Program-made: the position numbers and the translations under genes | DNA from: Snodgrassella alvi wkB2 | GTDB taxonomy: Bacteria; Pseudomonadota; Gammaproteobacteria; Burkholderiales; Neisseriaceae | DNA length: 64,000 nt | Reading direction: 5' to 3' | NCBI RefSeq assembly: GCF_000600005.1 | Contig: NZ_CP007446.1 | Coordinates: 1,266,894 to 1,330,893, forward strand | The notes under the pieces: model-generated | What the model was told of the DNA's origin: nothing | The model's database searches: none | The model's input: only the letters and a program-made list of their open reading frames with translations | Shown here: positions 1-9,701 of the stretch, one piece after another | Layout: every line of letters begins with the position of its first letter | Position numbering within the stretch: position 1 is the first letter of the stretch

Positions 1-61
1 GGCTTCTTTTAATCCACGCTGCGCATTACATAAAGATATTTATTTTAAATAATATATATTA

Positions 62-835
62 TTAGTTATCATCAAGGTCAACAATTAGTCCATCTTCATC
101 CCATTCGGTTTTACGTACTAGTTCGTTCTTTTCAAATACAGATTCACTTTTTTTGGCACCTGAATCATACCAGGTTAGAACAACACCGCTGACTTTATTA
201 TCTATAATTGCAACATCAGAAATCAGATGTCCGCTGTTATCCCACGTAGTCATCGTTTTTACCACGCCTTGATGTACAGTCATATCCTGTTTTATCTGCC
301 CGTTAGCGTACCAGCGCTGCCAGCGCCCTTCTGCTTTTCCGTTAACGAAATAAATTTCTCCGCGTTTATGACCATTTTCATACCAGCTGCGTGTTTTGCC
401 ATGCGGTAAACCGTTTTTCCAGCTTATTTCAATCGCAAGCCGGCCATTTGGATACCAGCTATGCCATTGTCCGACTGGTTTACCATTTTTATAGTTGCCT
501 TGTAGTTTCTTTTTACCATCCGGATACGATAGCTGTAATACGCCTTCTTTCATAGCCGGAATTAATTGTTGTAACTGATCTATGGGTAAAGCATATTCAG
601 CAGCGTATTTGTTTTTTTCAGGTTCGGAAAGAATCTGTTCATTAACCTGATCGTTTTTTGATTGGTGAGAATTCTGATGATATTGAACCTTTGGCTGCTT
701 ATTCACAACCTGTTGGTTTATATCTGTATTGACAGTTTTATGCGCTTGGGACTTTATCTGCCATACAACTGTTATAACAATCAAAAAAAGTATTATGGCA
801 AGTACGAACCAGTAAAAGCGTCTGGCTACATACAT
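62..835 (-). CDS. MORN/YwqK-type repeat protein with N-terminal membrane anchor
   Basis: The 257-residue product has one hydrophobic helix at about residues 7-26, then a polar low-complexity linker. From about residue 95 it has repeated blocks of about 22 residues of the type G-x-W-x-x-W-Y-x-N-G (YPNGR, YENGH, YANGQ, YDSGA). These match the MORN-variant repeats of the family often labelled YwqK antitoxin. The single uncleaved-looking helix suggests an inner-membrane anchor with the repeat domain in the periplasm. AAGGGA precedes the ATG. The repeat class is clear, but the function is unknown and the antitoxin name should not be taken as evidence of a toxin partner; none is visible nearby. Confidence 0.75.
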   Translation of the reverse strand: MYVARRFYWFVLAIILFLIVITVVWQIKSQAHKTVNTDINQQVVNKQPKVQYHQNSHQSKNDQVNEQILSEPEKNKYAAEYALPIDQLQQLIPAMKEGVLQLSYPDGKKKLQGNYKNGKPVGQWHSWYPNGRLAIEISWKNGLPHGKTRSWYENGHKRGEIYFVNGKAEGRWQRWYANGQIKQDMTVHQGVVKTMTTWDNSGHLISDVAIIDNKVSGVVLTWYDSGAKKSESVFEKNELVRKTEWDEDGLIVDLDDN

Positions 836-945
836 AGTTTCTGTCCCTTTTTACTAAGTAGATTCATTATTTTATGCAATAAAAATTATATCTATAGATA
901 TTACATTCTTTTTCAAATAAATTATTGATTATATGAACGTATCAA

Positions 946-2292
946 TTATTTTTGCCAGTAGGTTTTCACATTAACAAACTCATAAATTCCAAATTCTGAC
1001 AATTCGCGTCCGAATCCGGAATCTTTTACTCCGCCAAAAGGCAGGCGTAAATCACTACTCGTATGTCGGTTAATAAATACACTACCCACATTTAAATGTT
1101 CTGCGAATTTCCATGCCTGAGAAGTGTTATGCGTATAAATACTGGCACCCAGACCAAAAGGATTATCATTTGCCAGCGTTAATGCATGATGATTATCACT
1201 GGCTCGCAAAATAATCGCTACTGGTCCGAATACTTCTTCATGATATACACGACAATCCGGATTGACTTTATCCAGAATAGTAGCCGGATAAAACCAGCCT
1301 TGTACATTTTCCGGGATTTTACCGCCAAGTAAACATTGTGCACCATGGGTAAGTGCATCCTGAACCTGCGCATGAACCAATGAACGTAAATCATTGCGAT
1401 GCAGTGGTGCCAAAGTTGTTGACGGCAGCCATGGCTCTCCCATTTGCAGTTTCCGACAGTATTGCATAAAAACAGCCAGAAATTTATCAGCAATGTCATT
1501 ATTTATAATCAGCCGTTTGGCTGCATTACATGACTGACCGGCGTCGCGAAAGCGTGAATAACAAGCATCTGCAGCAGCCTGCTCAATATCCGCATCATTT
1601 AATACAATGAACGCATTGCTTCCGCCCAGTTCCATAACACATTTGCGTAAATGACGGCCGGCCAGTGCAGCCAGATATCGCCCGGTTTGGGTTGAACCGG
1701 TAAAAGCCAGTGCCTGCGTTTGAGCAATAGCATATTCAATATCATCATTACTGAGCCAGACAAGTTGTAAAGGTAAATCAGCCCCTATTAATTCAAACAG
1801 CATCTGGCTAATTTTGCCTACAGAAGGTGCAGGTTTTACCAGACAGGCATTTCCGGCACATAAAGCAGGAATAGCAAAGCGCAAAATCTGCCATACCGGA
1901 TAATTCCATGGCATTACTGCCAATACTGTTCCTAAAGGCTCAAAACGAACCTGACTCAGGCTTGCCTGCGTGGCAATAGTTTTATGGGCAAGCAGCTCGG
2001 GCGCTAAATGCGCATAATAACGAATCAGAGCAATAGATTTACTGATTTCTGCTTCACACTCACGTAAACAGCGTCCTACTTCAATACAAATCTGATAGGC
2101 CAGTTCGGTTTGTGCTTGTTCCAGTCGCTGAGCAAACTCTAAAAGATAATGAGTACGTGTTTGCACATTTTCACAGGCAAAATTACGTTGTTTACTGGAC
2201 AGCTGCTGATACTGCAAATCGAATTCAGCTCTGGTCAGATTTTCACGGGTAAATAGAATTTCACCTGTAATGGCATGATAACTGGTATACAA
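946..2292 (-). CDS. NAD(P)-dependent aldehyde dehydrogenase, succinate-semialdehyde dehydrogenase-like
   Basis: This is a soluble aldehyde dehydrogenase of 448 residues that oxidises an aldehyde to its acid with NAD(P). The cofactor fold shows PWNYPVWQ and FTGSTQTGR. The general-base Glu lies in ELGGSN (about residue 221) and the nucleophile Cys in GQSCNA (about residue 255), the usual 34-residue spacing. EEVFGPV and the C-terminal PFGGVKDSGFGRE are also present. The short length and these motifs fit the Sad/GabD-like branch, so succinate semialdehyde is the likely but unproven substrate. The start is a TTG with AAGGA eight bases upstream; no better ATG lies near. It sits after the ppiD terminator as a separate unit. 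Confidence 0.88.
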   Translation of the reverse strand: MYTSYHAITGEILFTRENLTRAEFDLQYQQLSSKQRNFACENVQTRTHYLLEFAQRLEQAQTELAYQICIEVGRCLRECEAEISKSIALIRYYAHLAPELLAHKTIATQASLSQVRFEPLGTVLAVMPWNYPVWQILRFAIPALCAGNACLVKPAPSVGKISQMLFELIGADLPLQLVWLSNDDIEYAIAQTQALAFTGSTQTGRYLAALAGRHLRKCVMELGGSNAFIVLNDADIEQAAADACYSRFRDAGQSCNAAKRLIINNDIADKFLAVFMQYCRKLQMGEPWLPSTTLAPLHRNDLRSLVHAQVQDALTHGAQCLLGGKIPENVQGWFYPATILDKVNPDCRVYHEEVFGPVAIILRASDNHHALTLANDNPFGLGASIYTHNTSQAWKFAEHLNVGSVFINRHTSSDLRLPFGGVKDSGFGRELSEFGIYEFVNVKTYWQK

Positions 2293-2365
2293 CTCAAAAA
2301 TCCTTCAACTGCAAACGGTAAATCCAAACTTATTGAATACAAGACAATATATGTCTGCAAAAAAT

Positions 2366-2394
2366 ATTGACCTTATAAAATTTATAAGGTCAAT
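2366..2394 (-). terminator. ppiD terminator, near-perfect palindrome
   Basis: Two 14-base arms (ATTGACCTTATAAA and its exact complement) flank a single base. On the minus strand, past the ppiD stop codon, a T-rich run (ATTTTTTG) follows. It separates ppiD from the aldehyde dehydrogenase gene. The stem is AT-rich, so an operator role is possible. Confidence 0.6.
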
Positions 2395-2404
2395 AATAAT
2401 TTTA

Positions 2405-3937
2405 TTATTCGTCAGCCGTATCCAGCTTTTGTACACCCTGCTTCACTTTATAGCGATTTTTTAACCATTGCAGATTAGCAATAGCAAGGTTCTGTGCCAG
2501 ATTTTCGCTGATAATTTGCTTAGCCTGTGGCAAAACATTACCTATATCCTGAGGTGGTTTAATTGCATTAATTTTAACCAATACTGGATTTTGCTGATCG
2601 GTAAGTAAAATATATGCCGGTTTGTTGTTTGCAGGTTTGGCTTTAATCCAAAGCTGGAAATCATCCTTAGACATCATCGCTACAGCTTGTTGTGGTGTAA
2701 GATCTGTACTTGGTGACCATGAGAGACTGGAAATGTCACCTTTATTTAAATTTTCCAGAGCCTGCTTAGCTGATGCTGTCGCCAGCTTTTTGGCTTCCTC
2801 GGCAATGTAGTCTTGTTGTATCTGAGCTTTAATCTCTGCAAAAGATGCCTGATGTTCTTTACGTACATCCAGTGCACGTACCACCCAATATGTTCCGTTA
2901 CCCAAATCAACTGGTTCAGAATTATATCGTTTTACCAGTACATCATTTCCAAATAAAACATCTTGCAACGCTTTAGGCATCCGATTGGCATTGGCCATAT
3001 CGCGTGTTACCCAACCCTGATCTACCTTGTGAATTTGTAAACCGAGCTTATCATTAATCGGCTGTAATGTTTTTGGGTTATTAAATGCCAGATCACTGAC
3101 AGTTTCTTTCATTTTCGCAACAACAGCTGCACCCTTACGAATCTGAATCTCTTGAGTTAATCGTGCTTTTACACTTTCCAATGAGGGTTTCGGAGCTGAT
3201 GCGGAAGTCGGAATCTGATTATATGCTTCCTGTAGCTCAGCTTCACTGACTGTTTCCTTAGCGCCCAGCTCTGCAGCAGACAATTGTACAAATTCATATT
3301 TCACAGCCTGCGGCAGATAATAACGTTTTTTATTCGCTTCGTAATAAGCTTTTAGCTTGCTGTCATCAACAGCTACCTGACTGACAAAATTAGCTGCAGG
3401 AAAGGTAATTGTTTGAACCTGACGTGCAGATTGCAACAGATTAATCATTTGTCTGGCCTGTACGTCACTTACTAAATTACCGGCTTTCATAAGATTCAGC
3501 ATAGTCTGCATAGCGTACTGTTTACGCATACCGTCTATTAGAGCTTCTTCTGTCATTCCTGACTGTTGTAAAAATGCGCGATATTTGGCTTCTACAAATT
3601 TTCCGTTTTCCTGAAAACTCGGATCAGATGCAATCACCTGTTTTATCTGGCTAATCGAAACATTAATATTCATATCATTAGCAGCCTGCTGAATATAAGC
3701 CTGATCACGCAGTGTTTCATAAGCAAGCTGTTTACTTACCGGATTACCAGATGCGTTCTGTAGACGCCGCTGAAAATCATTGACGTCGTTTATTTTAATT
3801 TTTATGTCACCTACTTTGCTGACATAGTCAGAACCGGGAACAGCCAGTGAATAGCCACCTGCAAATACAAAACTTAGACAAATCGCGCCTAGAATAATCT
3901 GAGCCGGGGTTTTATATTTTTCTACAATATGAAACAT
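2405..3937 (-). CDS. ppiD: PpiD-like periplasmic peptidyl-prolyl isomerase/chaperone (SurA_N domain)
   Basis: This is an inner-membrane-anchored periplasmic folding factor. A short cytoplasmic N-terminus (MFHIVEKYKTPAQIIL) leads into one membrane helix at about residues 14-33. A SurA-N/SurA-N-3 chaperone region follows to about residue 200, then a parvulin-like region (about 200-390) and a C-terminal helical segment. The N-terminal signature is characteristic of PpiD, while 510 residues is shorter than the roughly 620 of E. coli PpiD. It stands just downstream of hupB and lon in the same direction, the order lon-hupB-ppiD known from many proteobacteria, which strongly supports the name. Whether the parvulin domain is active cannot be told here. 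Confidence 0.9.
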   Translation of the reverse strand: MFHIVEKYKTPAQIILGAICLSFVFAGGYSLAVPGSDYVSKVGDIKIKINDVNDFQRRLQNASGNPVSKQLAYETLRDQAYIQQAANDMNINVSISQIKQVIASDPSFQENGKFVEAKYRAFLQQSGMTEEALIDGMRKQYAMQTMLNLMKAGNLVSDVQARQMINLLQSARQVQTITFPAANFVSQVAVDDSKLKAYYEANKKRYYLPQAVKYEFVQLSAAELGAKETVSEAELQEAYNQIPTSASAPKPSLESVKARLTQEIQIRKGAAVVAKMKETVSDLAFNNPKTLQPINDKLGLQIHKVDQGWVTRDMANANRMPKALQDVLFGNDVLVKRYNSEPVDLGNGTYWVVRALDVRKEHQASFAEIKAQIQQDYIAEEAKKLATASAKQALENLNKGDISSLSWSPSTDLTPQQAVAMMSKDDFQLWIKAKPANNKPAYILLTDQQNPVLVKINAIKPPQDIGNVLPQAKQIISENLAQNLAIANLQWLKNRYKVKQGVQKLDTADE

Positions 3938-4042
3938 GAGATTCAGTTAACTTTATTTAAAACAGACAGAACGATATTGTAACTTTTTTTATTAAGCTAA
4001 ACCATGTTGATTAAAGAATTAATGCACAAAAGCGACAAACAA

Positions 4043-4069
4043 TAAAAAGGGCGGGAAAATATCCCGCCC
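4043..4069 (-). terminator. hupB rho-independent terminator
   Basis: GGGCGGGA and TCCCGCCC form an 8-bp GC-rich stem with a five-base loop. On the minus strand it is followed by TTTTTATT. It lies just past the hupB stop. Confidence 0.85.
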
Positions 4070-4090
4070 AGCTTGATTACAAAATTCAAA

Positions 4091-4360
4091 TCAAAGAGCA
4101 TCTTTCAGTGCTTTACCTGCACGGAACTTAGGAGTTTTGGCTGCTTTGATTTGCAATGGCTCGCCAGTTTTAGGGTTACGTCCAGCACGTGCAGCACGTT
4201 CACCAACATAAAATGTACCGAAACCCACTAAAGTTACAGTATCACCACTTTTCAGTGCTTTAGTAACAGAGCTAATCATACCGTCTAGAGCCTTTGCTGC
4301 AGAAGCTTTAGGTAAATCGGCTTCCTGAGCAATAGCTTCAATCAATTCAGACTTATTCAC
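4091..4360 (-). CDS. hupB: DNA-binding protein HU-beta
   Basis: This is an 89-residue nucleoid protein that bends and compacts DNA as a dimer. The hallmark HU sequence is present: [10 protein letters not shown] at the start, a helical dimer region, VGFGTF, and the DNA-binding arm with GRNPKTGE. An upstream ATG would add ten residues, but the GTG at 4360 gives the family's usual N-terminus and has AAAGGGA just upstream, so I chose GTG. It lies between lon and ppiD in the conserved lon-hupB-ppiD order. It has its own strong terminator and a gap of about 200 bases to lon, so it is probably transcribed on its own. Confidence 0.96.
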   Translation of the reverse strand: MNKSELIEAIAQEADLPKASAAKALDGMISSVTKALKSGDTVTLVGFGTFYVGERAARAGRNPKTGEPLQIKAAKTPKFRAGKALKDAL

Positions 4361-4523
4361 AATAAAGTCCCTTTCTGTTGTTATGTTCATATGATTTTCA
4401 GTTTCCGACCATTTCCTTTATGGCAAAAACTGAACAATACATTACGATTACTTTATAACAAGCCCAAATTCTTTATGTCAAGCGTCGACACAACTACATT
4501 GAGTTAAATCATGCCAAAAACAA

Positions 4524-4554
4524 AGCCATTCACCATTAGTGTTGGTGAATGGCT
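4524..4554 (-). terminator. lon rho-independent terminator
   Basis: Eleven-base arms (AGCCATTCACC and its complement) flank a nine-base loop. The minus strand continues TTTGTTTTT. It lies directly after the lon stop codon. Confidence 0.85.
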
Positions 4555-4560
4555 GCATAC

Positions 4561-7005
4561 TCAGTGTTTTACAGTTTTTGTTGTTGACTTAGGCGCCGAT
4601 TTAGCTATTAAACTTTCTTCAGGTGTACTCTGCCACGGGCTGGGCGGATAAGCCAACCCCAGATTAAGTACTTCATCTATCCACTGTACCGGGTGAATAG
4701 TCAGCTGTTCACAGATGTTAGTCGGAATTTCTTCCAGATCTTTAACATTGTCTTTCGGAATCAGCACATGCTTTATTCCGCCGCGTAAAGCAGCTAGCAG
4801 CTTTTCTTTCAGCCCGCCAATTGGCAGAATTTCTCCTCGCAGAGTAATTTCGCCAGTCATGGCTACATCCGCACGTACCGGTATACCGGTAAAAGCAGAA
4901 ACTAAAGCTAGAGTTATAGCACTACCCGCACTCGGACCATCTTTCGGCGTAGCACCTTCAGGAACATGAACGTGAATATCATTTTTTTCATAAAAATCAG
5001 GCTCGATACCCAGACTTTCAGCCCGTGAACGAACAACACTCCACGCAGCGCTGACAGATTCCTGCATCACATCACCCAGCTTACCGGTACGCAGAATATT
5101 GCCTTTACCACGAAATTTGCTAGCTTCAATCGTTAAAAGTTCACCACCCACTTCTGTCCAGGCTAGTCCTGTTACCTGACCAATACGGTTTTCATTTTCC
5201 GCTACTCCATAATCAAAGCGGCGAACACCAAGATAGTCATGTAAATTATCTGCATTTATTACAATCGTTTCTGGTTTTGCTTTAGCTTTTTTACCTTTAC
5301 TGGTATTTTCTGCTGCAACCGCTTGCTTCATTACTACTTTACGGCAAATTTTGGCTATTTCACGATCAAGTGAACGCACACCTGCTTCACGGGTGTAATA
5401 ACGGATAATATCGCGTACAGCTGATTCCTCAATGCAGATTTCACCGTCGCGTACACCATTTTGCTTGATCTGTTTCGCTACCAGATATTTCATGGCAATA
5501 TTGATTTTTTCGTCTTCGGTATAACCGGAAAGACGAATAATTTCCATACGGTCAAGTAGCGGAGACGGAATGTTCATACTATTAGAAGTAGCAATAAACA
5601 TTACATCTGATAAATCAAATTCAACCTCTGCATAATGGTCAGAAAAAGAATGGTTTTGTTCAGGATCAAGCACTTCAAGTAAAGCACTAGCAGGATCACC
5701 CCTGAAATCATTACCTAATTTATCAATTTCATCGAGTAAAAATAGTGGGTTTTTAACACCAACCTTGGCCATGTTTTGCAGAATTTTACCGGGCATTGAG
5801 CCGATATAGGTTCGCCGGTGGCCGCGGATTTCACTCTCATCATGCACACCACCTAACGCCATACGAACATATTTTCGTCCGGTCGCTTTAGCAATGGATT
5901 CACCCAGTGATGTTTTACCTACACCTGGAGGGCCGACCAGACATAAAATAGGACCCTTAAGCTGATTCATGCGTTTTTGTACTGCAAGATATTCAAGAAT
6001 GCGTTCTTTAACTTTTTCGAGACCGTAGTGGTCGGCATTCAGAATCATATCGGCTTTGACAATATCTTTGCTTACCTTAGATTTCTTTTTCCACGGTAAT
6101 TCAAGCAGCGTATCTATATAATTACGAACAACTGTTGATTCAGCTGACATCGGAGGCATCATGCGCAATTTTTTGAATTCAGACAGACATTTTTCTTCTG
6201 CCTCTTTGCTCATACCTGCCTGGCGAATTTGCGTTTCAAGATTAGCCAAATCATCATCTTCTTCACCCAGCTCTTTCTGAATCGCTTTTACCTGTTCATT
6301 CAGATAATATTCGCGCTGCGACTTTTCCATTTGTCGCTTTACTCGCCCGCGAATACGTTTTTCTACCTGAAGGATATCCAGCTCAGACTCAAGCAAATGA
6401 AGTAAATGTTCCAGACGGGCAGTCACATTGGTCATAGCAAGGATTTGCTGACGCTGGTCAAGTTTCAGCTGCAAGTGAGCTGCAATAGTATCAGCCAGAC
6501 GACTAAGAGTATCGATACCGTTAATTGTAGTAATGACTTCTGCCGGAATTTTTTTATTCAACTTCGCCAGCTGTTCAAATTGGGATAATAAGGTACGACG
6601 TAATGCCTCATCATCGTGTTTATCCTCTTCAATGGCATCCGTACATTTTTCTATATGAGCCTCAACATACGGCCCGCTTTCATCAATATACTGTACCTTA
6701 GCCCGGTACAGACCTTCCACAAGTACTTTAACCGTACCATCAGGTAATTTAAGCACTTGCAGAATACTGGCTACTGTGCCCATGTCATACATGTCTTCAG
6801 CATGTGGCTCATCAGTATCTGCGTTTTTCTGTGCCAGCAAAAATACCGGTTCATCATGCTCCATGGCAGCATCCAGAGCCGCTATGGATTTTTCACGTCC
6901 TACAAAAAGGGGCAATACCATATGCGGGTAAACGACAACATCACGCAAAGGCAACATTGCCATCGTGGTTGGCTGTAACGGAGCAGAATCATAAATTTCA
7001 GCCAT
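4561..7005 (-). CDS. lon: ATP-dependent protease La (Lon)
   Basis: Lon is a cytoplasmic homohexameric AAA+ protease that degrades misfolded and regulatory proteins. An N-terminal LON substrate domain (about residues 10-200) is followed by a coiled-coil region. The AAA+ module has Walker A GPPGVGKT (about residue 358) and Walker B FLLDEIDK. The C-terminal serine-lysine protease domain has the catalytic Ser in KDGPSAGSA (about residue 692). An in-frame TTG lies four codons upstream, but the ATG at 7005 has GAGG six bases before it and is preferred, giving 814 residues. The final 30 residues are basic and low-complexity (STTKTVKH). It precedes hupB in the standard order. Confidence 0.97.
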   Translation of the reverse strand: MAEIYDSAPLQPTTMAMLPLRDVVVYPHMVLPLFVGREKSIAALDAAMEHDEPVFLLAQKNADTDEPHAEDMYDMGTVASILQVLKLPDGTVKVLVEGLYRAKVQYIDESGPYVEAHIEKCTDAIEEDKHDDEALRRTLLSQFEQLAKLNKKIPAEVITTINGIDTLSRLADTIAAHLQLKLDQRQQILAMTNVTARLEHLLHLLESELDILQVEKRIRGRVKRQMEKSQREYYLNEQVKAIQKELGEEDDDLANLETQIRQAGMSKEAEEKCLSEFKKLRMMPPMSAESTVVRNYIDTLLELPWKKKSKVSKDIVKADMILNADHYGLEKVKERILEYLAVQKRMNQLKGPILCLVGPPGVGKTSLGESIAKATGRKYVRMALGGVHDESEIRGHRRTYIGSMPGKILQNMAKVGVKNPLFLLDEIDKLGNDFRGDPASALLEVLDPEQNHSFSDHYAEVEFDLSDVMFIATSNSMNIPSPLLDRMEIIRLSGYTEDEKINIAMKYLVAKQIKQNGVRDGEICIEESAVRDIIRYYTREAGVRSLDREIAKICRKVVMKQAVAAENTSKGKKAKAKPETIVINADNLHDYLGVRRFDYGVAENENRIGQVTGLAWTEVGGELLTIEASKFRGKGNILRTGKLGDVMQESVSAAWSVVRSRAESLGIEPDFYEKNDIHVHVPEGATPKDGPSAGSAITLALVSAFTGIPVRADVAMTGEITLRGEILPIGGLKEKLLAALRGGIKHVLIPKDNVKDLEEIPTNICEQLTIHPVQWIDEVLNLGLAYPPSPWQSTPEESLIAKSAPKSTTKTVKH

Positions 7006-7151
7006 GTAATGCCTCAATCTTTCCTGGAAATATGCAATTAAATTGGATGTTAAAATGGTGCTAAACCAGTTTTTTTCAAGTATTTCAAATATTGAATAAT
7101 TATTGAAAAATTCTGTATCAAGAAGATTTATTTTTAAAAAGAGAAATATTA

Positions 7152-7191
7152 GCCGGACAAATATATGGCATCTGAAATTAACATGTCCGGC
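7152..7191 (-). terminator. possible ettA terminator
   Basis: GCCGGACA and TGTCCGGC are exact complements 24 bases apart. The minus strand ends in a T-rich stretch. The loop is long, so the call is tentative. Confidence 0.45.
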
Positions 7192-7199
7192 CAGACAAG

Positions 7200-8867
7200 C
7201 TAGCGAATTACCGGTTTATAGCGAATGCGTTTGGGTTTTGCACCTTCTTCTCCCAGACGACGTTTTTTATCAGCTTCATACTCCTGATAATTGCCATCAA
7301 AAAATACCCATTTTGATTCACCTTCAGCAGCCAGAATATGTGTGGCAATCCGGTCAAGAAACCAGCGATCATGTGAAACGACGAGTACGCTGCCGGCAAA
7401 TTCCAGTAAGGCCTCTTCAAGTGCACGCAGAGTTTCCACATCCAGATCATTTGATGGTTCATCCAGCAGCAATACATTACCACCGGAAATTAAAGTTTTA
7501 GCCAGATGCAGACGTCCGCGCTCACCTCCGGATAGTTTTCCTACAATTTTACTCTGGTCACTGCCTTTAAAGTTGAATCTGCCCAGATAGGCTCGCGCAG
7601 GAATTTCAAATTGTCCTACCTGTAAAATATCACGTCCTTCTGCTATTTCATCAAATACGTTTTTATCATCATGCAGACCGTGACGGCTCTGATCAACTAT
7701 TGATAATTTTACTGTCTGACCAATCTTTACCTCACCCGTATCCGGCTGTTCCTGTCCGGTAATCAGTTTGAATAATGTAGATTTACCGGCACCGTTTGGT
7801 CCGATAATCCCAACAATGGCACCAGGCGGAATTTTAAAACTTAAATCATCAATGAGTAATTTATCACCAAAACTTTTGCTGACATGCTCAAATTCAATCA
7901 CCTCATTACCCAGACGCTCGGCTACCGGAATAAATATTTCCTGAGTTTCATTACGTTTCTGATACTCGTAATTACTCATTTCTTCAAAACGCGCCAGACG
8001 CGCTTTAGATTTAGCCTGACGCCCACGCGCATTCTGTCTTACCCACTCAAGCTCTTGCTTCATGGCTTTAATTCTTGCGGCCTCGGTTTTAGCTTCGTTC
8101 TCCAGTCGGGCTTCTTTTTGTTCCAGCCATGAACTATAGTTACCTTTCCATGGAATACCATGCCCCCGGTCTAATTCCAGAATCCACTCTGCAGCATTAT
8201 CCAGAAAATAGCGGTCATGCGTAACAGCTACTACTGTACCCGGAAAACGAACCAGAAACTGTTCCAGCCATTCTACTGATTCTGCATCAAGGTGATTAGT
8301 CGGTTCATCCAGTAACAGCATATCCGGCTTACTTAATAGCAATTTACATAATGCAACCCTGCGTTTTTCCCCACCGGACAAATTACCAATCCGTGCATCC
8401 CATTCTGGTAACCGCAGTGCATCAGCAGCAATTTCCAGCTGATGTTCTAAATTATCTCCAGCACCAGCCGCGATAATAGCTTCCAGCCGTGCCTGCTCTT
8501 CAGCCAGCGCATCAAAATCAGCATCCGGTTCTGCATAAGCAGCATATACTTCTTCCAGTTTTTTCTGTGCACCGGCCACATCCCCTAAGCCGGATTCCAC
8601 TTCTTCTCTCACCGTTTTATCAGCATCAAGCTGGGGCTCCTGTGGTAAATAGCCGATTTTAATACCACTCATTGGAATGGCTTCACCTTCAAATTCGGTA
8701 TCTACTCCGGCCATAATTTTTAAAACAGTGGATTTCCCAGCACCATTAAGTCCCAGCAAACCAATTTTGGCACCGGGAAAAAAAGATAAAGAAATATCCT
8801 TGATAATCTGTTTTTGTGGCGGCACGGTTTTACTTACGCGCAGCATTGAGTATACATATTGGCTCAT
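7200..8867 (-). CDS. ettA: energy-dependent translational throttle protein EttA (ABC-F)
   Basis: This 555-residue ABC-F ATPase has no membrane segments; it binds the ribosomal E site and gates the first elongation step according to ADP/ATP. Two ABC cassettes are seen. The first has Walker A GLNGAGKS and signature LSGGEKRR with [11 protein letters not shown]. The second has Walker A GPNGAGKS and signature LSGGERGR with [11 protein letters not shown]. The arm insertion in cassette one and the [12 protein letters not shown] linker are typical of the EttA branch rather than Uup. It runs leftward, converging on nothing, and is divergent from the dedA gene. No nearby gene suggests a drug-resistance ABC-F. 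Confidence 0.95.
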   Translation of the reverse strand: MSQYVYSMLRVSKTVPPQKQIIKDISLSFFPGAKIGLLGLNGAGKSTVLKIMAGVDTEFEGEAIPMSGIKIGYLPQEPQLDADKTVREEVESGLGDVAGAQKKLEEVYAAYAEPDADFDALAEEQARLEAIIAAGAGDNLEHQLEIAADALRLPEWDARIGNLSGGEKRRVALCKLLLSKPDMLLLDEPTNHLDAESVEWLEQFLVRFPGTVVAVTHDRYFLDNAAEWILELDRGHGIPWKGNYSSWLEQKEARLENEAKTEAARIKAMKQELEWVRQNARGRQAKSKARLARFEEMSNYEYQKRNETQEIFIPVAERLGNEVIEFEHVSKSFGDKLLIDDLSFKIPPGAIVGIIGPNGAGKSTLFKLITGQEQPDTGEVKIGQTVKLSIVDQSRHGLHDDKNVFDEIAEGRDILQVGQFEIPARAYLGRFNFKGSDQSKIVGKLSGGERGRLHLAKTLISGGNVLLLDEPSNDLDVETLRALEEALLEFAGSVLVVSHDRWFLDRIATHILAAEGESKWVFFDGNYQEYEADKKRRLGEEGAKPKRIRYKPVIR

Positions 8868-9009
8868 AGCGTATTCATCAGTGTAAATTAGTCAGAATCA
8901 GCCTGAAAGGAAGGGCTGATGATTATGATTTTAATTTTAGCATGCATATACCTGCTGTTTCCGAATGCTTTGCGTTAAAATACCACCATTTATTTCTTTG
9001 CTATCCTTC

Positions 9010-9660
9010 ATGAATATAATCTCAACTCTGATAGATTTCATTTTACATATTGATCAGCACCTGCAATTTATTGTGACTCAATATGGAATATGGATTTATG
9101 TAATTCTGTTTGCTTTGATTTTTTGTGAAACCGGATTAGTAGTTACTCCGTTTCTGCCTGGTGATTCCCTGTTATTTGCAGCCGGTGGAATTGCTGCTAT
9201 AGGCGAGATGAATGTGCATTTTATGGTTGTGTTGTTACTGGCTGCCGCTATCATCGGTGATGCCGTAAATTTTTCAATCGGAAAAAAATTTGGTGCCCAT
9301 CTGTTTGCAAACCCTCATTCAAAAATATTCAAACAAATTTATTTACACAAAACACAGGAATTTTATGCAAAGCATGGCGGAAAGACGATTATCATTGCCC
9401 GTTTTGTGCCAATAGTGCGTACATTCGCACCTTTTGTAGCCGGAATGGGACATATGCATTATGGTCATTTTATACGCTATAACTGTATTGGTGCTATCCT
9501 CTGGGTTGTGCTGTTTTCTTATGCCGGGTATTTTTTTGGTAATCTGCCGTTCATTAAACAGAATCTTTCTCTGGCACTGATTATTATCATTGCTGCTTCT
9601 CTATTGCCGGCTGTTATAGAAATACTGCGCCATAAATTTGCAGCTTCAAAGCAAAATTAA
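9010..9660 (+). CDS. dedA: DedA family inner-membrane protein
   Basis: This is a multi-pass inner-membrane protein of the DedA/SNARE-associated family, linked to lipid flipping and envelope homeostasis. Diagnostic motifs are [19 protein letters not shown] (about residues 39-57), the re-entrant-loop [16 protein letters not shown] (about 130), and terminal hydrophobic helices. An ATG 45 bases upstream is open, but the start [15 protein letters not shown] matches the E. coli DedA N-terminus, so I begin there (216 residues). No clear ribosome binding site is seen at either start. mutL follows in the same direction after 41 bases. Confidence 0.9.
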   Translation: MNIISTLIDFILHIDQHLQFIVTQYGIWIYVILFALIFCETGLVVTPFLPGDSLLFAAGGIAAIGEMNVHFMVVLLLAAAIIGDAVNFSIGKKFGAHLFANPHSKIFKQIYLHKTQEFYAKHGGKTIIIARFVPIVRTFAPFVAGMGHMHYGHFIRYNCIGAILWVVLFSYAGYFFGNLPFIKQNLSLALIIIIAASLLPAVIEILRHKFAASKQN

Positions 9661-9701
9661 ATATTCTTTTCTGCTGTTAATAACGATATTACAGGCATGT
9701 T

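Noticed and set aside
62-835. Toxin-antitoxin module suggested by the YwqK name
   Set aside because: No toxin gene is adjacent; the name only reflects a repeat family label.
7103-7501. 132-codon plus-strand frame opposite ettA
   Set aside because: Overlaps the end of the well-supported ettA gene in antisense and has no recognisable motif or ribosome binding site.
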